This document shows positions 33,444 through 41,761 of a stretch of 42,290 bases of DNA, in pieces. Source of the stretch: Actinomycetota bacterium (GTDB lineage: Bacteria > Actinomycetota > CADDZG01 > WHSQ01). A program made the position numbers and the translations under genes. Location of the stretch: the NCBI GenBank assembly GCA_030446465.1, contig JAUJNI010000002.1, forward strand, positions 750,587 through 792,876, given 5' to 3'. Under the pieces are notes generated by a model, which ran no database searches, was not told where the DNA came from, and saw only the letters and a program-made list of their open reading frames with translations. Within the stretch, counting starts at the first letter, position 1; each line of letters begins with the position of its first letter.

Positions 33444-33632
33444 ATGGCAGTGGTGGAAGCGGTGGTTCGCCCCCAACCGATGGAACCCGACCCGGTGGTG
33501 ACGCCGGATGACGACACCGGGATGGAGCCGGGCCCCGAGCCGCTGCCCACTCCCAGCGGCAACCCTCCGACCGACGACCCGGTCCCCGGTGACAAGGAGG
33601 GGCCGGGGGACCCGAATCCGCGGACAGCCTGA
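33444..33632 (+). CDS. small proline/acid-rich protein (62 aa), antisense in the proteasome locus
   Basis: The ATG at 33444 is preceded by AAGGAGG at 33431-33437, a near-perfect ribosome binding site with 6-base spacing. The 62-residue product begins MAVVEAVVRPQPMEPDP and is dominated by Pro, Asp, Glu and Gly, so it is probably unstructured. It sits on the plus strand in the 286-bp gap between pafA and prcA, both minus. No family is recognised. The strong ribosome binding site is the main support; the low-complexity composition is a caution. Confidence 0.5.
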   Translation: MAVVEAVVRPQPMEPDPVVTPDDDTGMEPGPEPLPTPSGNPPTDDPVPGDKEGPGDPNPRTA

Positions 33633-33656
33633 CGCTAGAGCTCTTGCGCTAGGGCT

Positions 33657-34355
33657 TTAACCCAGGAGGCTCTCAAGCTCCGGATCGTTCAGCCTTCTGA
33701 ACTTCCGGCGGGCGCGGGTTCGATCGAGCACTCCGAGCTCGAGGTCCGTCGCGGGCAGTTCGCGCTCTCCGACGGAGGTAAGCGCGGTGTGACCCAAACG
33801 AGCTGCGGCGGCGAGATCTGGAGCGTCCTTAGGGAAGTCCTTCGGGTAGTTCTGTTCGAGGTGGGCGTTGAGCGCATCCGACTGGCCCCCCATGGCGACC
33901 CACCTGGTCCGATCGGTCACCGAGCCGTCGAAGAGGATGTGGAACAGCTCGTTCTGCTCGGTCGTGTCCCCGACCGACGCAACGAGCACCTCGCACTCGT
34001 AGGGCTTCACCTCAGACGTGAAGATGGTGCCGAGCGTCTGCGAGTAGGCGTTGGCGAGCCCCTTCGCGGTGACGTCCTGGCGGGAATAGGCGTATCCCTT
34101 CAGGTCTACGAGCCGGATCCCGCCGATGCGGAGCTGCTCGTACTCGCTGAACTTGCCGACGCCGGCGAACGCGATGCGGTCGTATATCTCGGAGATCTTG
34201 TGCAGCGTTGCCGAGGTGTTCTCTGCGATGAACAGGATGCCGTCCGAGTATTCGACGGCAATCACCGACTTGCCTCGAGCGATGCCTTTGCGCGCGTAGT
34301 CGGCCTTGTCCCTCATCAGCTGCTCGGGAGACACGTAGTAACCGGGCATCGGCAT
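33657..34355 (-). CDS. prcA: 20S proteasome alpha subunit PrcA
   Basis: PrcA forms the outer rings of the bacterial 20S proteasome and gates substrate entry. The 232 residues begin MPMPGYYVSPEQLMRDKADYARKGIARG, the typical H0 helix and gating end. Then come IAVEYSDGILFIAEN and ISEIYDRIAFAGVGK, and a C-terminal helix ending ELESLLG. There is no propeptide or catalytic Thr, as expected for alpha. Its ATG lies 3 bases after the prcB stop, so the two are made together. The alpha pocket docks the ARC C-terminus (see ARC). Confidence 0.96.
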   Translation of the reverse strand: MPMPGYYVSPEQLMRDKADYARKGIARGKSVIAVEYSDGILFIAENTSATLHKISEIYDRIAFAGVGKFSEYEQLRIGGIRLVDLKGYAYSRQDVTAKGLANAYSQTLGTIFTSEVKPYECEVLVASVGDTTEQNELFHILFDGSVTDRTRWVAMGGQSDALNAHLEQNYPKDFPKDAPDLAAAARLGHTALTSVGERELPATDLELGVLDRTRARRKFRRLNDPELESLLG

Positions 34356-34358
34356 GCC

Positions 34359-35219
34359 TCAGCCCTCCTCTCCGGGCCGGCGCACGTCGACGGTGTGTGA
34401 CTCGTAGGTGAGCTGCTCCTGACGCTCGGAGATGAGTTCCTGGAACAAGGTGCGGACTTCTTCTTCCGGGAGCTCCACCATCCCCTCTGCCGAGATAGCG
34501 ACGACGGTTGGGAAGATCCCGCGCAGGAGGTCGGGCCCCCCGGTGCCGACGTCTTCGTCCGCCGCGTCGAAGAGCGCTTCTATCGAGGCCTTGATTGCCT
34601 CGTCGCGGCTCATCTCGGGGGTGAACCGCTTCTTCAGAGATCCCCGCGCGTCCTTGCCGCCCGAGCCCGTCGCATAGAAGTCATCTTCCTCGTAGCGACC
34701 GCCGGTTACGTCGTACTTGAAGATCCGTCCACGCTGTTGGGCGTCGTCGTAGCCCGCGAAGATGGGGACGACGACCAGACCCTGCATTGCGGCCGGAAGG
34801 TTGTCTCGAATCATCTGCGAGAGCTTGTTCGCCTTTCCCTCGAGGGTCAGCCGCTCCCCCTCGACCTTCTCGTAATGCTCCAGCTCGGTCTGAAAGAGCC
34901 GGACCATCTCGACCGCGGGGCCGGCTGCGCCCGCGATCGCAACCGCCGACATGTCGTCCGCGGCAAAGACCTTCTCGATCGAACGGTGCGCGATCTGGAA
35001 GCCTTCCGTTGCCCTGCGGTCACCGGCCATGATCACGCCGTCTGCGTAACGAGCGGCAAGCACGGTCGTGCCCTCGGGCACATGTAGCTGCCCCGTAGCG
35101 CTGGTGCGCGGCAGCGTCTCGGGGGCCTCCCTTCGGAGCAACTCAGAGAATGACGAGCCCGGCCCGTTTACGGGGGCCCGCAGGACATCTCCGGGGCCCT
35201 GTCCTTTGAAGTAATCCAT
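34359..35219 (-). CDS. prcB: 20S proteasome beta subunit PrcB
   Basis: PrcB forms the inner catalytic rings. The 286-residue precursor has a 50-residue propeptide; cleavage before Thr51 in EGTTVLAARYADG exposes the N-terminal Thr nucleophile. GVIMAGDRRATEG supplies the conserved Asp/Arg, and the Lys is in SIEKVFAADD. AIAGAAGPAVEMVRLFQTE matches the family, and TGSGGKDARGSLKKRF is near the C-terminus. The 112 bases between its start and the endonuclease gene upstream include a hairpin at 35324-35340 and may hold its own promoter. Confidence 0.96.
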   Translation of the reverse strand: MDYFKGQGPGDVLRAPVNGPGSSFSELLRREAPETLPRTSATGQLHVPEGTTVLAARYADGVIMAGDRRATEGFQIAHRSIEKVFAADDMSAVAIAGAAGPAVEMVRLFQTELEHYEKVEGERLTLEGKANKLSQMIRDNLPAAMQGLVVVPIFAGYDDAQQRGRIFKYDVTGGRYEEDDFYATGSGGKDARGSLKKRFTPEMSRDEAIKASIEALFDAADEDVGTGGPDLLRGIFPTVVAISAEGMVELPEEEVRTLFQELISERQEQLTYESHTVDVRRPGEEG

Positions 35220-35323
35220 GCCTGCCTTTCGAGGTCGGCGCGAGTTCGTGGTGCTGTTCGTATCGTTCGACGGGCCAGCCTATCTTGGCGGGGCCGGGTG
35301 TTCTGGTGGCCGCTGGCACTTTT

Positions 35324-35340
35324 GCTGCCTCTTAGGCAGC
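35324..35340. other. perfect 7-bp hairpin over the endonuclease stop codon
   Basis: GCTGCCT-CTT-AGGCAGC is a perfect 7-bp stem with a 3-base loop. It overlaps the TAA stop (35332-35334) of the endonuclease VII-like gene. No T-run follows on the minus strand, so it is not a classic intrinsic terminator; it could attenuate or protect mRNA ends between the endonuclease genes and prcB. Confidence 0.4.
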
Positions 35341-35733
35341 GTGCGCGGCGAGGTAGCCGAGGGCCTTGCGGAGCAACGCCACGTCGTCGCCCAGCTTGCC
35401 CAGGCCTCTGTTGCAGTTGAAGCAGAGGATGCCCCGAACAAGCCCGGTCTTGTGGTCGTGATCGACATGCACCGCTGGTTTGGTACGGCAGATGGCGCAG
35501 ACGCCACCCTGCTGAAGCTTGAGCCACTCAACTTGAACGGCGTCAACGCCATAGCGACGTTCCAGCCAGAACTGGCGAGTACTTCCGTGATGCTTTACTA
35601 CGTTGTCTCGAGTGATCTTGTTGTGGCAGGGCTTGCAATATGTCATCCGACCGCTCTTGTTCGCTCGGTTGCGGGGGAACGCCTCGTCCGGCTTGGATTC
35701 ACCGCACCGGGGGCAGCGGATGAGCTCAGGCAC
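35332..35733 (-). CDS. endonuclease VII-like HNH nuclease, copy A
   Basis: This is a recombination endonuclease VII-type HNH nuclease of 133 residues from the GTG at 35733. An N-terminal zinc-binding part has CPRCGESKPDEAF and YCKPCHNK. The nuclease core is CAICRTKPAVHVDHDHKTG, then RGILCFNCNRGLGKLGDD, with the HxDHxH-like catalytic signature and a second Cys pair. Phage T4 endo VII resolves branched DNA, but cellular roles of these small relatives are not established. It overlaps the end of copy B by 8 bases and lies just before prcB, inside the pup-prcB gap. Transcription with the proteasome genes is likely. Confidence 0.85.
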   Translation of the reverse strand: MPELIRCPRCGESKPDEAFPRNRANKSGRMTYCKPCHNKITRDNVVKHHGSTRQFWLERRYGVDAVQVEWLKLQQGGVCAICRTKPAVHVDHDHKTGLVRGILCFNCNRGLGKLGDDVALLRKALGYLAAHAA

Positions 35734-36121
35734 CGCTTTTCTCCAAGTACTCAATGGCCCGAGCAATGACTTGCGGATCGTCGCCGAACGCCCCAAGACC
35801 TGCATTGCAGTGAAGGCAGAGGATTGCTCTTACTCTTCCCGTTGCGTGATCATGGTCGACCTGAGTCGCGGGACGGACACCACACATCGCGCACATGCCA
35901 CCTTGCGCCTCGATCAGCGCTTGAACCTCGGCCGCCCCCACGCCAAACCTTTGCCTGAGGTGATAGTGACGCGTGTTCCCGTGTCGCCGTCTAATGGATT
36001 CCCTGGTTCGAGCGTTGTTACAAGCCTTGCAATATGTGTGTCGGTGACCGCCAGGAAACTCGGCGAAGGGCTTCTCCTTCCTGCAGTCGCGACACCGGTG
36101 CAAATCGGACATAAAGGTCAC
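35726..36121 (-). CDS. endonuclease VII-like HNH nuclease, copy B
   Basis: This second nuclease has the same layout: [15 protein letters not shown] and YCKACNNAR (zinc part), then [19 protein letters not shown] and [18 protein letters not shown]. It is 131 residues from a GTG at 36121 that overlaps the pup TGA (GTGA), so it is directly coupled to pup translation; an internal ATG at 36112 is also possible. It is clearly paralogous to copy A but well diverged, so the duplication is not recent. Both keep all Cys, His and Asp of the core, so both look active. The location suggests a role linked to pupylation or to the DNA-damage regulators PafBC, but that is inference. Confidence 0.85.
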   Translation of the reverse strand: MTFMSDLHRCRDCRKEKPFAEFPGGHRHTYCKACNNARTRESIRRRHGNTRHYHLRQRFGVGAAEVQALIEAQGGMCAMCGVRPATQVDHDHATGRVRAILCLHCNAGLGAFGDDPQVIARAIEYLEKSGA

Positions 36122-36306
36122 TGACCCCCCTTTTGCACGAAAGCTCGCACAAAGTCCTCGGCGTTGGTCTCGAGAACCTCGTCGATTTCGTCCAGAAGGT
36201 CGTCCACCTCAGAAGTGGTGGACTCGGCCGTCGCCGTCTCTTCGGCCTGGGCCTGAACCTCTTCTTCGTCCTTCTTGGGCCTGGGTTTGCGGGTCTGCTC
36301 TGCCAT
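36118..36306 (-). CDS. pup: prokaryotic ubiquitin-like protein Pup
   Basis: Pup is the 62-residue tag. It is intrinsically disordered with a Lys/Arg-rich start ([16 protein letters not shown]), an ARC-binding coiled segment ([23 protein letters not shown]), and ends KGGQ. The C-terminal Gln means Dop must deamidate it to Glu before PafA can use it. The stop overlaps the endonuclease copy B start. The gene lies about 390 bp from dop, and a small plus-strand frame sits in that gap. Confidence 0.97.
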   Translation of the reverse strand: MAEQTRKPRPKKDEEEVQAQAEETATAESTTSEVDDLLDEIDEVLETNAEDFVRAFVQKGGQ

Positions 36307-36696
36307 CTCTCACCTCACCTTCCCGTTGAAGAATCCTACCCGTGGCCTACGACACCACTAGGAGTTCGCTTGCGACCCCGTGTACGCTGCTTCCATGGGA
36401 CGGGAGAGTGGCCTCAATGAAGATGCGGTCAGCGGTGGGCTGGTGCGACGAGTCTACCCGCCCCCCTTTGAAACCCGCACGTTCCTCATGAGCTTCAACC
36501 ACGGGGTTCACTGGGACAAGGCTCTGCGTATCTCAGCAGAGATAGAAGACGAAGAGCTAAGTCGCAGGCTATCGATGGGCAAGTGATCAGGCAAACGTAA
36601 CAACGCAGCCAGCCGCTGCGGAGCGGGCTTGGCTGGGGCAACCCGCGGCGGGAGTGCTGGACCCTACCGATCGTCACCCGGCCGGCAGGTGCGGGC
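36307..36696. other. 390-bp gap between pup and dop
   Basis: The space between the pup start and the dop stop is unusually large for this locus. It holds the probable pup promoter just upstream of 36307, a possible small plus-strand gene (36395-36586), and at 36609-36636 a 6-bp inverted repeat (CCAGCC / GGCTGG, 16-base loop) between that gene and dop. Nothing else is evident. Confidence 0.4.
36395..36586 (+). CDS. hypothetical small protein (63 aa)
   Basis: On the plus strand, ATG 36395 (or GTG 36380) opens a frame whose product contains VRRVYPPPFETRTFLMSF and HWDKALRISAEIEDEELSRRLSMGK. The second part reads like a natural amphipathic helix. There is no good ribosome binding site, no membrane segment and no recognised family. 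It is opposite in direction to pup and dop. The call is weak; reading-frame composition is the only support. Confidence 0.35.
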   Translation: MGRESGLNEDAVSGGLVRRVYPPPFETRTFLMSFNHGVHWDKALRISAEIEDEELSRRLSMGK

Positions 36697-38178
36697 TCAG
36701 GCCCCCAGGTTGCGGATCAAGGATCCTGCGTCGGGGCTACTCTCCAGCAGGTCCTGGACGTGCGCCTTGGTGCCACGTGTCGGCTCCAGCGTCGGCACCT
36801 TGCGCAGCGGCTCGTCGCCGGTGTCGAAGATGAGTGCGTCCCAGGATGCGGCCATGATGCGGGGGTTGAAGCGGCGCAGGCACTCGCCACGGAAGTAAGC
36901 GCGGGTGTCCTCGGGAGGATGATCGACGGCGTAAGCGATCTCCTGCTCCGTCACAATCCGGTCGATCTTTCCAGACGAGAGCAGCTTGTAGTAGAGGCCC
37001 TTGGCGCGCCGCACGTCGTGGTACTGGAGGTCGATCATCTTCAGCTTGGGGTCGTCCCACGCAAGTCCGTCACGGTCCCTATACGCCTCCATTAGCTGCA
37101 GCTTCGCCACCCAGTCGAGCTGTCGCGCCAGTGACATGGGATCCGTCTCGAGCCCTTCCAGGACTTGCTCCCACAGTTCGATGACATCTCGGTCGACGTC
37201 GGTTGCGTCGTTGTCCTTGGTGTACTTCTTGGCAAGGCGGAGGTACTCCCACTGAAGGTCCACTGCGGTCAGCGCCCGGCCCTCCATCAGCTCTATGGCG
37301 AGCCGGCAGGATGGGTCGTGCGACACCCTGCGCATCGAGCGCACCGGCTCCCGCAGCGTGAAGTCGTCGGTGATGAAGTCGTCTTCGATCATCTTCAAGA
37401 TCAACGCGGTGGTCCCGAGCTTTAGATACGTCGAGGTCTCGGACATGTTGGCGTCGCCGACGATGACATGGAGGCGCCGGTAGCGCTCGGGATCCGCATG
37501 CGGCTCGTCGCGCGTGTTCATGATGGGTCGCTTGAAGGTCGTTTCGAGGCCGACCTCCACTTCGAAGAAGTCGGCCCGTTGTGAGAGCTGGTAGTCGACC
37601 GCATCGCTCGAGTTCTCGGCCCCCACCTTGCCTGCGCCGGTGAACACCTGACGCGTGACGAAGAAGGGAATGAGGTGCTTCACGAGTTGGGGAAAGGGAG
37701 TCTTTCTATCGACGAGGTAGTTCTCGTGGCAGCCGTAGGAGTTCCCCTTACCGTCCGAGTTGTTCTTGTAGATAAAGACCTGCTCTTGATTCGGGATGAT
37801 GGCGCGGGCAGCGTCTATGGAGTCCTCGAGGATGCGCTCCCCCGCCTTGTCCCACACGACCACGCTGCGCGCGTTGGAGCACTCGGGGCTCGAGTACTCG
37901 GGGTGTGCGTGATCCACGTAATAGCGGGAGCCGTTCGGGAGGATGATGTTGACGAGTCCCGAATCTTCTTCCGACGTCGTCTCCACAGGACCCCGGTCGA
38001 AGCCCCGCGCGTCGCGCAGGGGGCTCTCCTCTTCGTAGTCCCACTTGACCCTCTTGAAAGCCGGTTTGGCATAGGCATTGATGAGCAGAGACGAGGTCAA
38101 TATCGGGTTGAACTCGCCGGACCCTCGGATCGAGATCCCGTACTCGGTCTCGATGCCGCAAACCTTGGGGAACGCCAT
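36697..38178 (-). CDS. dop: Pup deamidase/depupylase Dop
   Basis: Dop deamidates the C-terminal Gln of Pup and removes Pup from targets. The 493 residues begin MAFPKVCGIETEYGISIRG. The Dop-specific loop occupies about residues 42-72 (WDYEEESPLRDARGFDRG), absent from PafA. The catalytic Asp89 is in RYYVDHAHPEYSSPEC. FIYKNNSDGKGNSYGCHENYL and [28 protein letters not shown] match the fold shared with PafA. It follows the ARC gene by 29 bases. Confidence 0.96.
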   Translation of the reverse strand: MAFPKVCGIETEYGISIRGSGEFNPILTSSLLINAYAKPAFKRVKWDYEEESPLRDARGFDRGPVETTSEEDSGLVNIILPNGSRYYVDHAHPEYSSPECSNARSVVVWDKAGERILEDSIDAARAIIPNQEQVFIYKNNSDGKGNSYGCHENYLVDRKTPFPQLVKHLIPFFVTRQVFTGAGKVGAENSSDAVDYQLSQRADFFEVEVGLETTFKRPIMNTRDEPHADPERYRRLHVIVGDANMSETSTYLKLGTTALILKMIEDDFITDDFTLREPVRSMRRVSHDPSCRLAIELMEGRALTAVDLQWEYLRLAKKYTKDNDATDVDRDVIELWEQVLEGLETDPMSLARQLDWVAKLQLMEAYRDRDGLAWDDPKLKMIDLQYHDVRRAKGLYYKLLSSGKIDRIVTEQEIAYAVDHPPEDTRAYFRGECLRRFNPRIMAASWDALIFDTGDEPLRKVPTLEPTRGTKAHVQDLLESSPDAGSLIRNLGA

Positions 38179-38207
38179 GGCTGACAGGCTACGCTGGCTT
38201 TGAGAAG

Positions 38208-39974
38208 CTAGAGGTACTGGCCGGTCTGAACCGCCTCGACCTGTCGGCTTCCCTCGCCGTCGGTGTGCTCTCCCACGAGCGTTCTGATGTAGACGATGCG
38301 CTCGCCCTTCTTGCCGGAGATCCTCGCCCAGTCATCGGGGTTAGTGGTGTTGGGAAGGTCCTCGTTCTCTTTGTACTCCTGGTGAATGGCGGCCACCAGA
38401 TCGTTGCGTCCGATGCCCCTGCCTTGTCCTGCGATGGCTCGTTTGATCGCCATTTTCTTGGCACGCCGGACGATGTTCTCGATCATGGCCCCCGAGGAGA
38501 AGTCCTTGAAGTAGAGCTCCTCCTTGTCTCCGTTCGCGTAGGTGACCTCGAGGAAGCGGTTGTCGTCGTCGGTCGAGTACATCTTCTCGACTGTCTCCTC
38601 GATCATGGAGACGATCGCCTCGTCGGCCGAGCCCCGGGACGACAGCTCCTCCTGTGCTATCGGGATGCCGGTCGTCAGGTACTTGGAGAAGATGTCGCGC
38701 GCGGCCTTCTCGTCAGGGCGTTCGATCTTGATCTTCACGTCGAGGCGTCCGGGTCTGAGGATGGCCGGGTCGATGAGGTCCTCCCGGTTGGACGCGCCGA
38801 CCACGATTACGTTCTTCAGGCTCTCGACGCCATCGATCTCGGCAAGCAGCTGCGGGACTATGGTCGACTCGATGTCGCTCGAGATCCCCGAACCGCGCGT
38901 TCTGAACAGTGAATCCATCTCGTCGAAGAAGACGATCACCGGCACGCCCTCGTCCGATTTCTCTTTGGCGCGTTGGAAGATGAGCCTGATCTGTCGCTCT
39001 GTCTCACCGACGTACTTGTTCAAGAGCTCGGGGCCCTTGATGTTGAGGAAGTAGGACTGCCGGTCGCTCCTCCCCAGCTTCTCGGAGACCTTCTTTGCAA
39101 GCGAGTTCGCCACCGCCTTGGCTACTAGCGTCTTGCCGCAGCCGGGCGGACCATAGAGCAGGATGCCCTTGGGAGGTTCGAGCTGATGCTCGCGGAAGAG
39201 CTCCGCGTGCATGAACGGGAGCTCCACTGCGTCGCGGATCTCCTCTAGCTGCACAGCCAGGCCGCCGATGTCTTCGTAGCTGATGTCGGGGACCTCTTCG
39301 AGGATGAGCTCTTCGACTTCCGGCCGAGGAAGCTTTTCGAGGACGTGTCCCGACTTCGCGTCGAGCAGCAGGCTGTCACCGGCTCGTATCGGCTCGCCCC
39401 GCAGCGGCTCTGCGATCTCGACGACGCGCTCCTCGTCGCTGCGTGCGATGACGAGGGCTCGGGTCCGGTCCTCGAGGACCTCTTTCAGCGTCACCACCTC
39501 GCCCTGGAGCTCGAACTCGCACACCCCAATGACGTTCAGGGCCTCGTTCAGCATCACCTCGCGGCCCCGTGTCAGCAAAGTAGCGTCGACTTCTGGTGAG
39601 AGGTGGACGCGCAGCTTGCGCCCGTTCGTGAACACGTTCACGGTTGAGTCGTCGTAGCTCTCGAGGAACACGCCGTAGCTGGACGGCGGCTTGGAGAGCT
39701 TCTCGACCTCTTCTTTCAAGACCATTAGCTGCTCGCGCGCATCACGAAGCGTCATTGCGAGACGGTCGTTGTTCTCGCGCGCTAGCTCCAGCTCCGCAGA
39801 GGTCTCGGCAAGGCGTTTCTCGAGGGTATGGATCCGGCGGGGCGCCGCTTCGAGCCGGCGTCGTGTCAGCCCGAGCTCATCCTCGAGCAGCTTTACCTGG
39901 CCCTGTAGCTCCCTGACCTCTCGGTCGTATCTGACAATGCGTCTTTCCCACTCGGCCTCAGTGACCGCGACCAC
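38208..39974 (-). CDS. arc: proteasome-activating AAA+ ATPase ARC (Mpa)
   Basis: This ring ATPase binds Pup through its N-terminal coiled coil, unfolds the tagged protein and feeds it into the 20S core. Of 588 residues, about 5-95 are a heptad-rich coiled coil. Two OB-fold domains follow, to about 225. The AAA+ domain has Walker A GPPGCGKT at 275-282, Walker [13 protein letters not shown], and [18 protein letters not shown]. It ends in TGQYL, the penultimate Tyr motif that docks into the PrcA pocket and opens the gate. The GTG at 39974 is the best start. trmI is 35 bases upstream, as in other actinobacteria. Confidence 0.96.
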   Translation of the reverse strand: MVAVTEAEWERRIVRYDREVRELQGQVKLLEDELGLTRRRLEAAPRRIHTLEKRLAETSAELELARENNDRLAMTLRDAREQLMVLKEEVEKLSKPPSSYGVFLESYDDSTVNVFTNGRKLRVHLSPEVDATLLTRGREVMLNEALNVIGVCEFELQGEVVTLKEVLEDRTRALVIARSDEERVVEIAEPLRGEPIRAGDSLLLDAKSGHVLEKLPRPEVEELILEEVPDISYEDIGGLAVQLEEIRDAVELPFMHAELFREHQLEPPKGILLYGPPGCGKTLVAKAVANSLAKKVSEKLGRSDRQSYFLNIKGPELLNKYVGETERQIRLIFQRAKEKSDEGVPVIVFFDEMDSLFRTRGSGISSDIESTIVPQLLAEIDGVESLKNVIVVGASNREDLIDPAILRPGRLDVKIKIERPDEKAARDIFSKYLTTGIPIAQEELSSRGSADEAIVSMIEETVEKMYSTDDDNRFLEVTYANGDKEELYFKDFSSGAMIENIVRRAKKMAIKRAIAGQGRGIGRNDLVAAIHQEYKENEDLPNTTNPDDWARISGKKGERIVYIRTLVGEHTDGEGSRQVEAVQTGQYL

Positions 39975-40008
39975 CTCCCTGGTCGCAAGAGCCTACCCCG
40001 AGGCATAT

Positions 40009-40812
40009 CTAAGAAGGTGCATTGGGTGCCATTGATCTAGCCGTGACCAGGAAGCCGGTGTGACCCACCATTCTGTGGTCGGGCCTTACGGACTGGCCCT
40101 CGACGTTCCAAGTCCGAACGAGTCCCTCGAGTGTCGTGATGAGCCCGAAGCCGTGCGCGCGCAGCGCTTCAACGATTTGTTGTACCTGTGGAATCGTCGG
40201 GAGGTAACAGCAAACGATTCCTCCGGGCGCGAGCGATCGAGTCGTCTTCTCGAGCGCGTGCCAGGGCTCCGGAAGGTCGAAGACCATCCGGTCGAACATC
40301 GTGTCGGTGATTTCCTCGAAGACGTCGCCGACGCGAAGATCGACGTTCTCGGGCTTGCCTCCGAGACTCTGATACCAAGCCGCTATGTTGGCGACCGCCT
40401 GCTCGTGGTGATCTTGGCGAGACTCGTAGGAGACCACCAGCCCGGTTTCGCCCACGGCGCGAGCGAGCGCGAGTGTGAGTGAACCTGAACCTGTTCCCGC
40501 CTCGAGCACGCGCGCACCTGGAAAGACATCCGCGTTGACGAGGATGAGGCCGATGTCCTTGGGGTAAACGACCTGAGCCCCGCGCTTCATCTTCAAGACA
40601 AAGTCGGCAAACGTGGGCCGGAAAACGAGAACTCTGGCGCCGTTGGTGGTCCTTACGGAGCGCCCCTCGGGCCCACCGATGAGGTCGTCGTGCTCCACGA
40701 GGCCGAGGTGGGAGTGCCACCGCTCGCCAGACTTCAGCGTGACGAGATAGCGACGATCACGGCCATCGATCAGCAGGACCTTCTCGCCGGCCTGGAGCGG
40801 CTTGGCTTGCAT
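40009..40812 (-). CDS. trmI: tRNA (adenine-58-N1)-methyltransferase TrmI
   Basis: This SAM-dependent enzyme methylates A58 in the T-loop of tRNA. The 267 residues start with a small beta domain, then RPTFADFVLKMKRGAQVVYPKD, the typical linker. Motif I is VLEAGTGSGSLTLALAR and is followed by VVSYESRQDHHEQA. The catalytic-region motif FDRMVFDLPEPW is present, and the end includes RPDHRMVGHTGFLV. Length and order are normal. It heads the arc-dop block on the minus strand; a 170-bp intergenic space separates it from the next gene and probably contains its promoter. Confidence 0.94.
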   Translation of the reverse strand: MQAKPLQAGEKVLLIDGRDRRYLVTLKSGERWHSHLGLVEHDDLIGGPEGRSVRTTNGARVLVFRPTFADFVLKMKRGAQVVYPKDIGLILVNADVFPGARVLEAGTGSGSLTLALARAVGETGLVVSYESRQDHHEQAVANIAAWYQSLGGKPENVDLRVGDVFEEITDTMFDRMVFDLPEPWHALEKTTRSLAPGGIVCCYLPTIPQVQQIVEALRAHGFGLITTLEGLVRTWNVEGQSVRPDHRMVGHTGFLVTARSMAPNAPS

Positions 40813-40982
40813 CCCGCAAGAGTAGTGGCGCTCAGATGTCGAGAGAGAGTCGTCCCTCTAGGTACCCGTGCCTCGGCGCTTTGTGTCGCGACCAGATCCC
40901 GCCTGCTAAGGACAGTTCCTGTACACAGCCTGGGAGACGCTTCGGTACGGTGCCGGCGTGCCTCGCCTATTGATCTCTGGCT

Positions 40983-41417
40983 CTACCCGGGACAGTCGAT
41001 GAACTTAGGGGTGCTGGCGGCATACATGCGGTGCTGGATCTGGCCCGAGGCAGTGGTGACCCAGCCGCGTACCCGCACCCGGTAGTAGTCGTCCGCGTTG
41101 CACTTTACGGAGTTCAGAAGGGTAAGGCCCCGGGTCGAAGGACGTGAGTGGCGAACGCACTTAAGTGCGTAGAAGGAGTAGTTCGGTGGGCCTCCGAACC
41201 TGTCCAAACAAGTCCTGACGTGGACTCGGTGATGGACGCGTCGGGTCTCGATTCCTCCCCAGCCGAAGATATACGCCTCGCCGTCCCGGGTGTTCTTCTC
41301 GACTTCGCCGAGCAGGCGTTCATCACCATGGGCCTGTGCGGCGGGGACAACGGAAAGCAGCATGACCGACGCCAGACAGGCGGTCACCACGCACGACCAG
41401 GCTTTATTGCGCTTCAT
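40983..41417 (-). CDS. secreted hypothetical protein (144 aa)
   Basis: From the ATG at 41417, behind GGAGAGG, the protein has a classic signal peptide: MKRNKAWSCV, then a hydrophobic stretch to about residue 27, and AQAHG as a likely cleavage site. The mature part of about 115 residues contains four Cys (CLDRF, LKCVRH, VKCNAD, DCPG) that could form two disulfides, many Arg/Tyr residues, and YYRVRVRGWVTTASG. I do not recognise the family. It is divergent from the antitoxin at 41537. Confidence 0.75.
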   Translation of the reverse strand: MKRNKAWSCVVTACLASVMLLSVVPAAQAHGDERLLGEVEKNTRDGEAYIFGWGGIETRRVHHRVHVRTCLDRFGGPPNYSFYALKCVRHSRPSTRGLTLLNSVKCNADDYYRVRVRGWVTTASGQIQHRMYAASTPKFIDCPG

Positions 41418-41519
41418 TGGCCTCTCCACTTCTATCCGCCCAAGTTTGGTGCTTACCGTCTCAACCCTATACCTGTATTTACCAACTCTGCGCGTTCGGG
41501 TGTGGTCCCTCTGGTGGGA

Positions 41520-41531
41520 TATGCTGGCATA
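41520..41531. promoter_or_regulatory. palindrome upstream of the second antitoxin, candidate operator
   Basis: TATGC-TG-GCATA is a perfect 5-bp inverted repeat with a 2-base centre, ending 5 bases before the antitoxin ATG. It would cover the ribosome binding region. Ribbon-helix-helix antitoxins usually repress their own operon by binding such a site. Binding is inferred. Confidence 0.45.
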
Positions 41532-41536
41532 CCACC

Positions 41537-41761
41537 ATGAAGAGAACGACCGTGAAATTGCCCGACGAGCTCGACGCTCGACTTCGACACGAGGCCGAGC
41601 GCCGGGGGACCACCGTGTCTCAGTTGACGCGACAAGCAATCGAGGGGCTCTTGGGCGCCGGAGGAAAGCGACGTCTCGGTGCGGCTAAAGCCGGCCGAAG
41701 TGGCGAGGCCGACGTATCGGAGCGGATCGAAGAGATCCTGTCCCGCGAGGTCGATCGATAG
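41537..41761 (+). CDS. ribbon-helix-helix (VapB-like) antitoxin
   Basis: This 74-residue antitoxin starts MKRTTVKLPDELDARLRHEA, the RHH strand-helix, then RRGTTVSQLTRQAIEGLLG, the second helix. The C-terminal part, SGEADVSERIEEILSREVDR, is a charged helix suited to binding the toxin. The ATG at 41537 lies just after a palindrome (41520-41531), and an extension further upstream would have poor composition. The TAG at 41759-41761 overlaps the toxin's first codon. Together with the next gene it forms a standard VapBC module. Confidence 0.8.
   Translation: MKRTTVKLPDELDARLRHEAERRGTTVSQLTRQAIEGLLGAGGKRRLGAAKAGRSGEADVSERIEEILSREVDR

Noticed and set aside
35324-35340. Intrinsic terminator before prcB
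   Set aside because: The hairpin is perfect but has no T-run on the minus strand, so I list it only as a hairpin.
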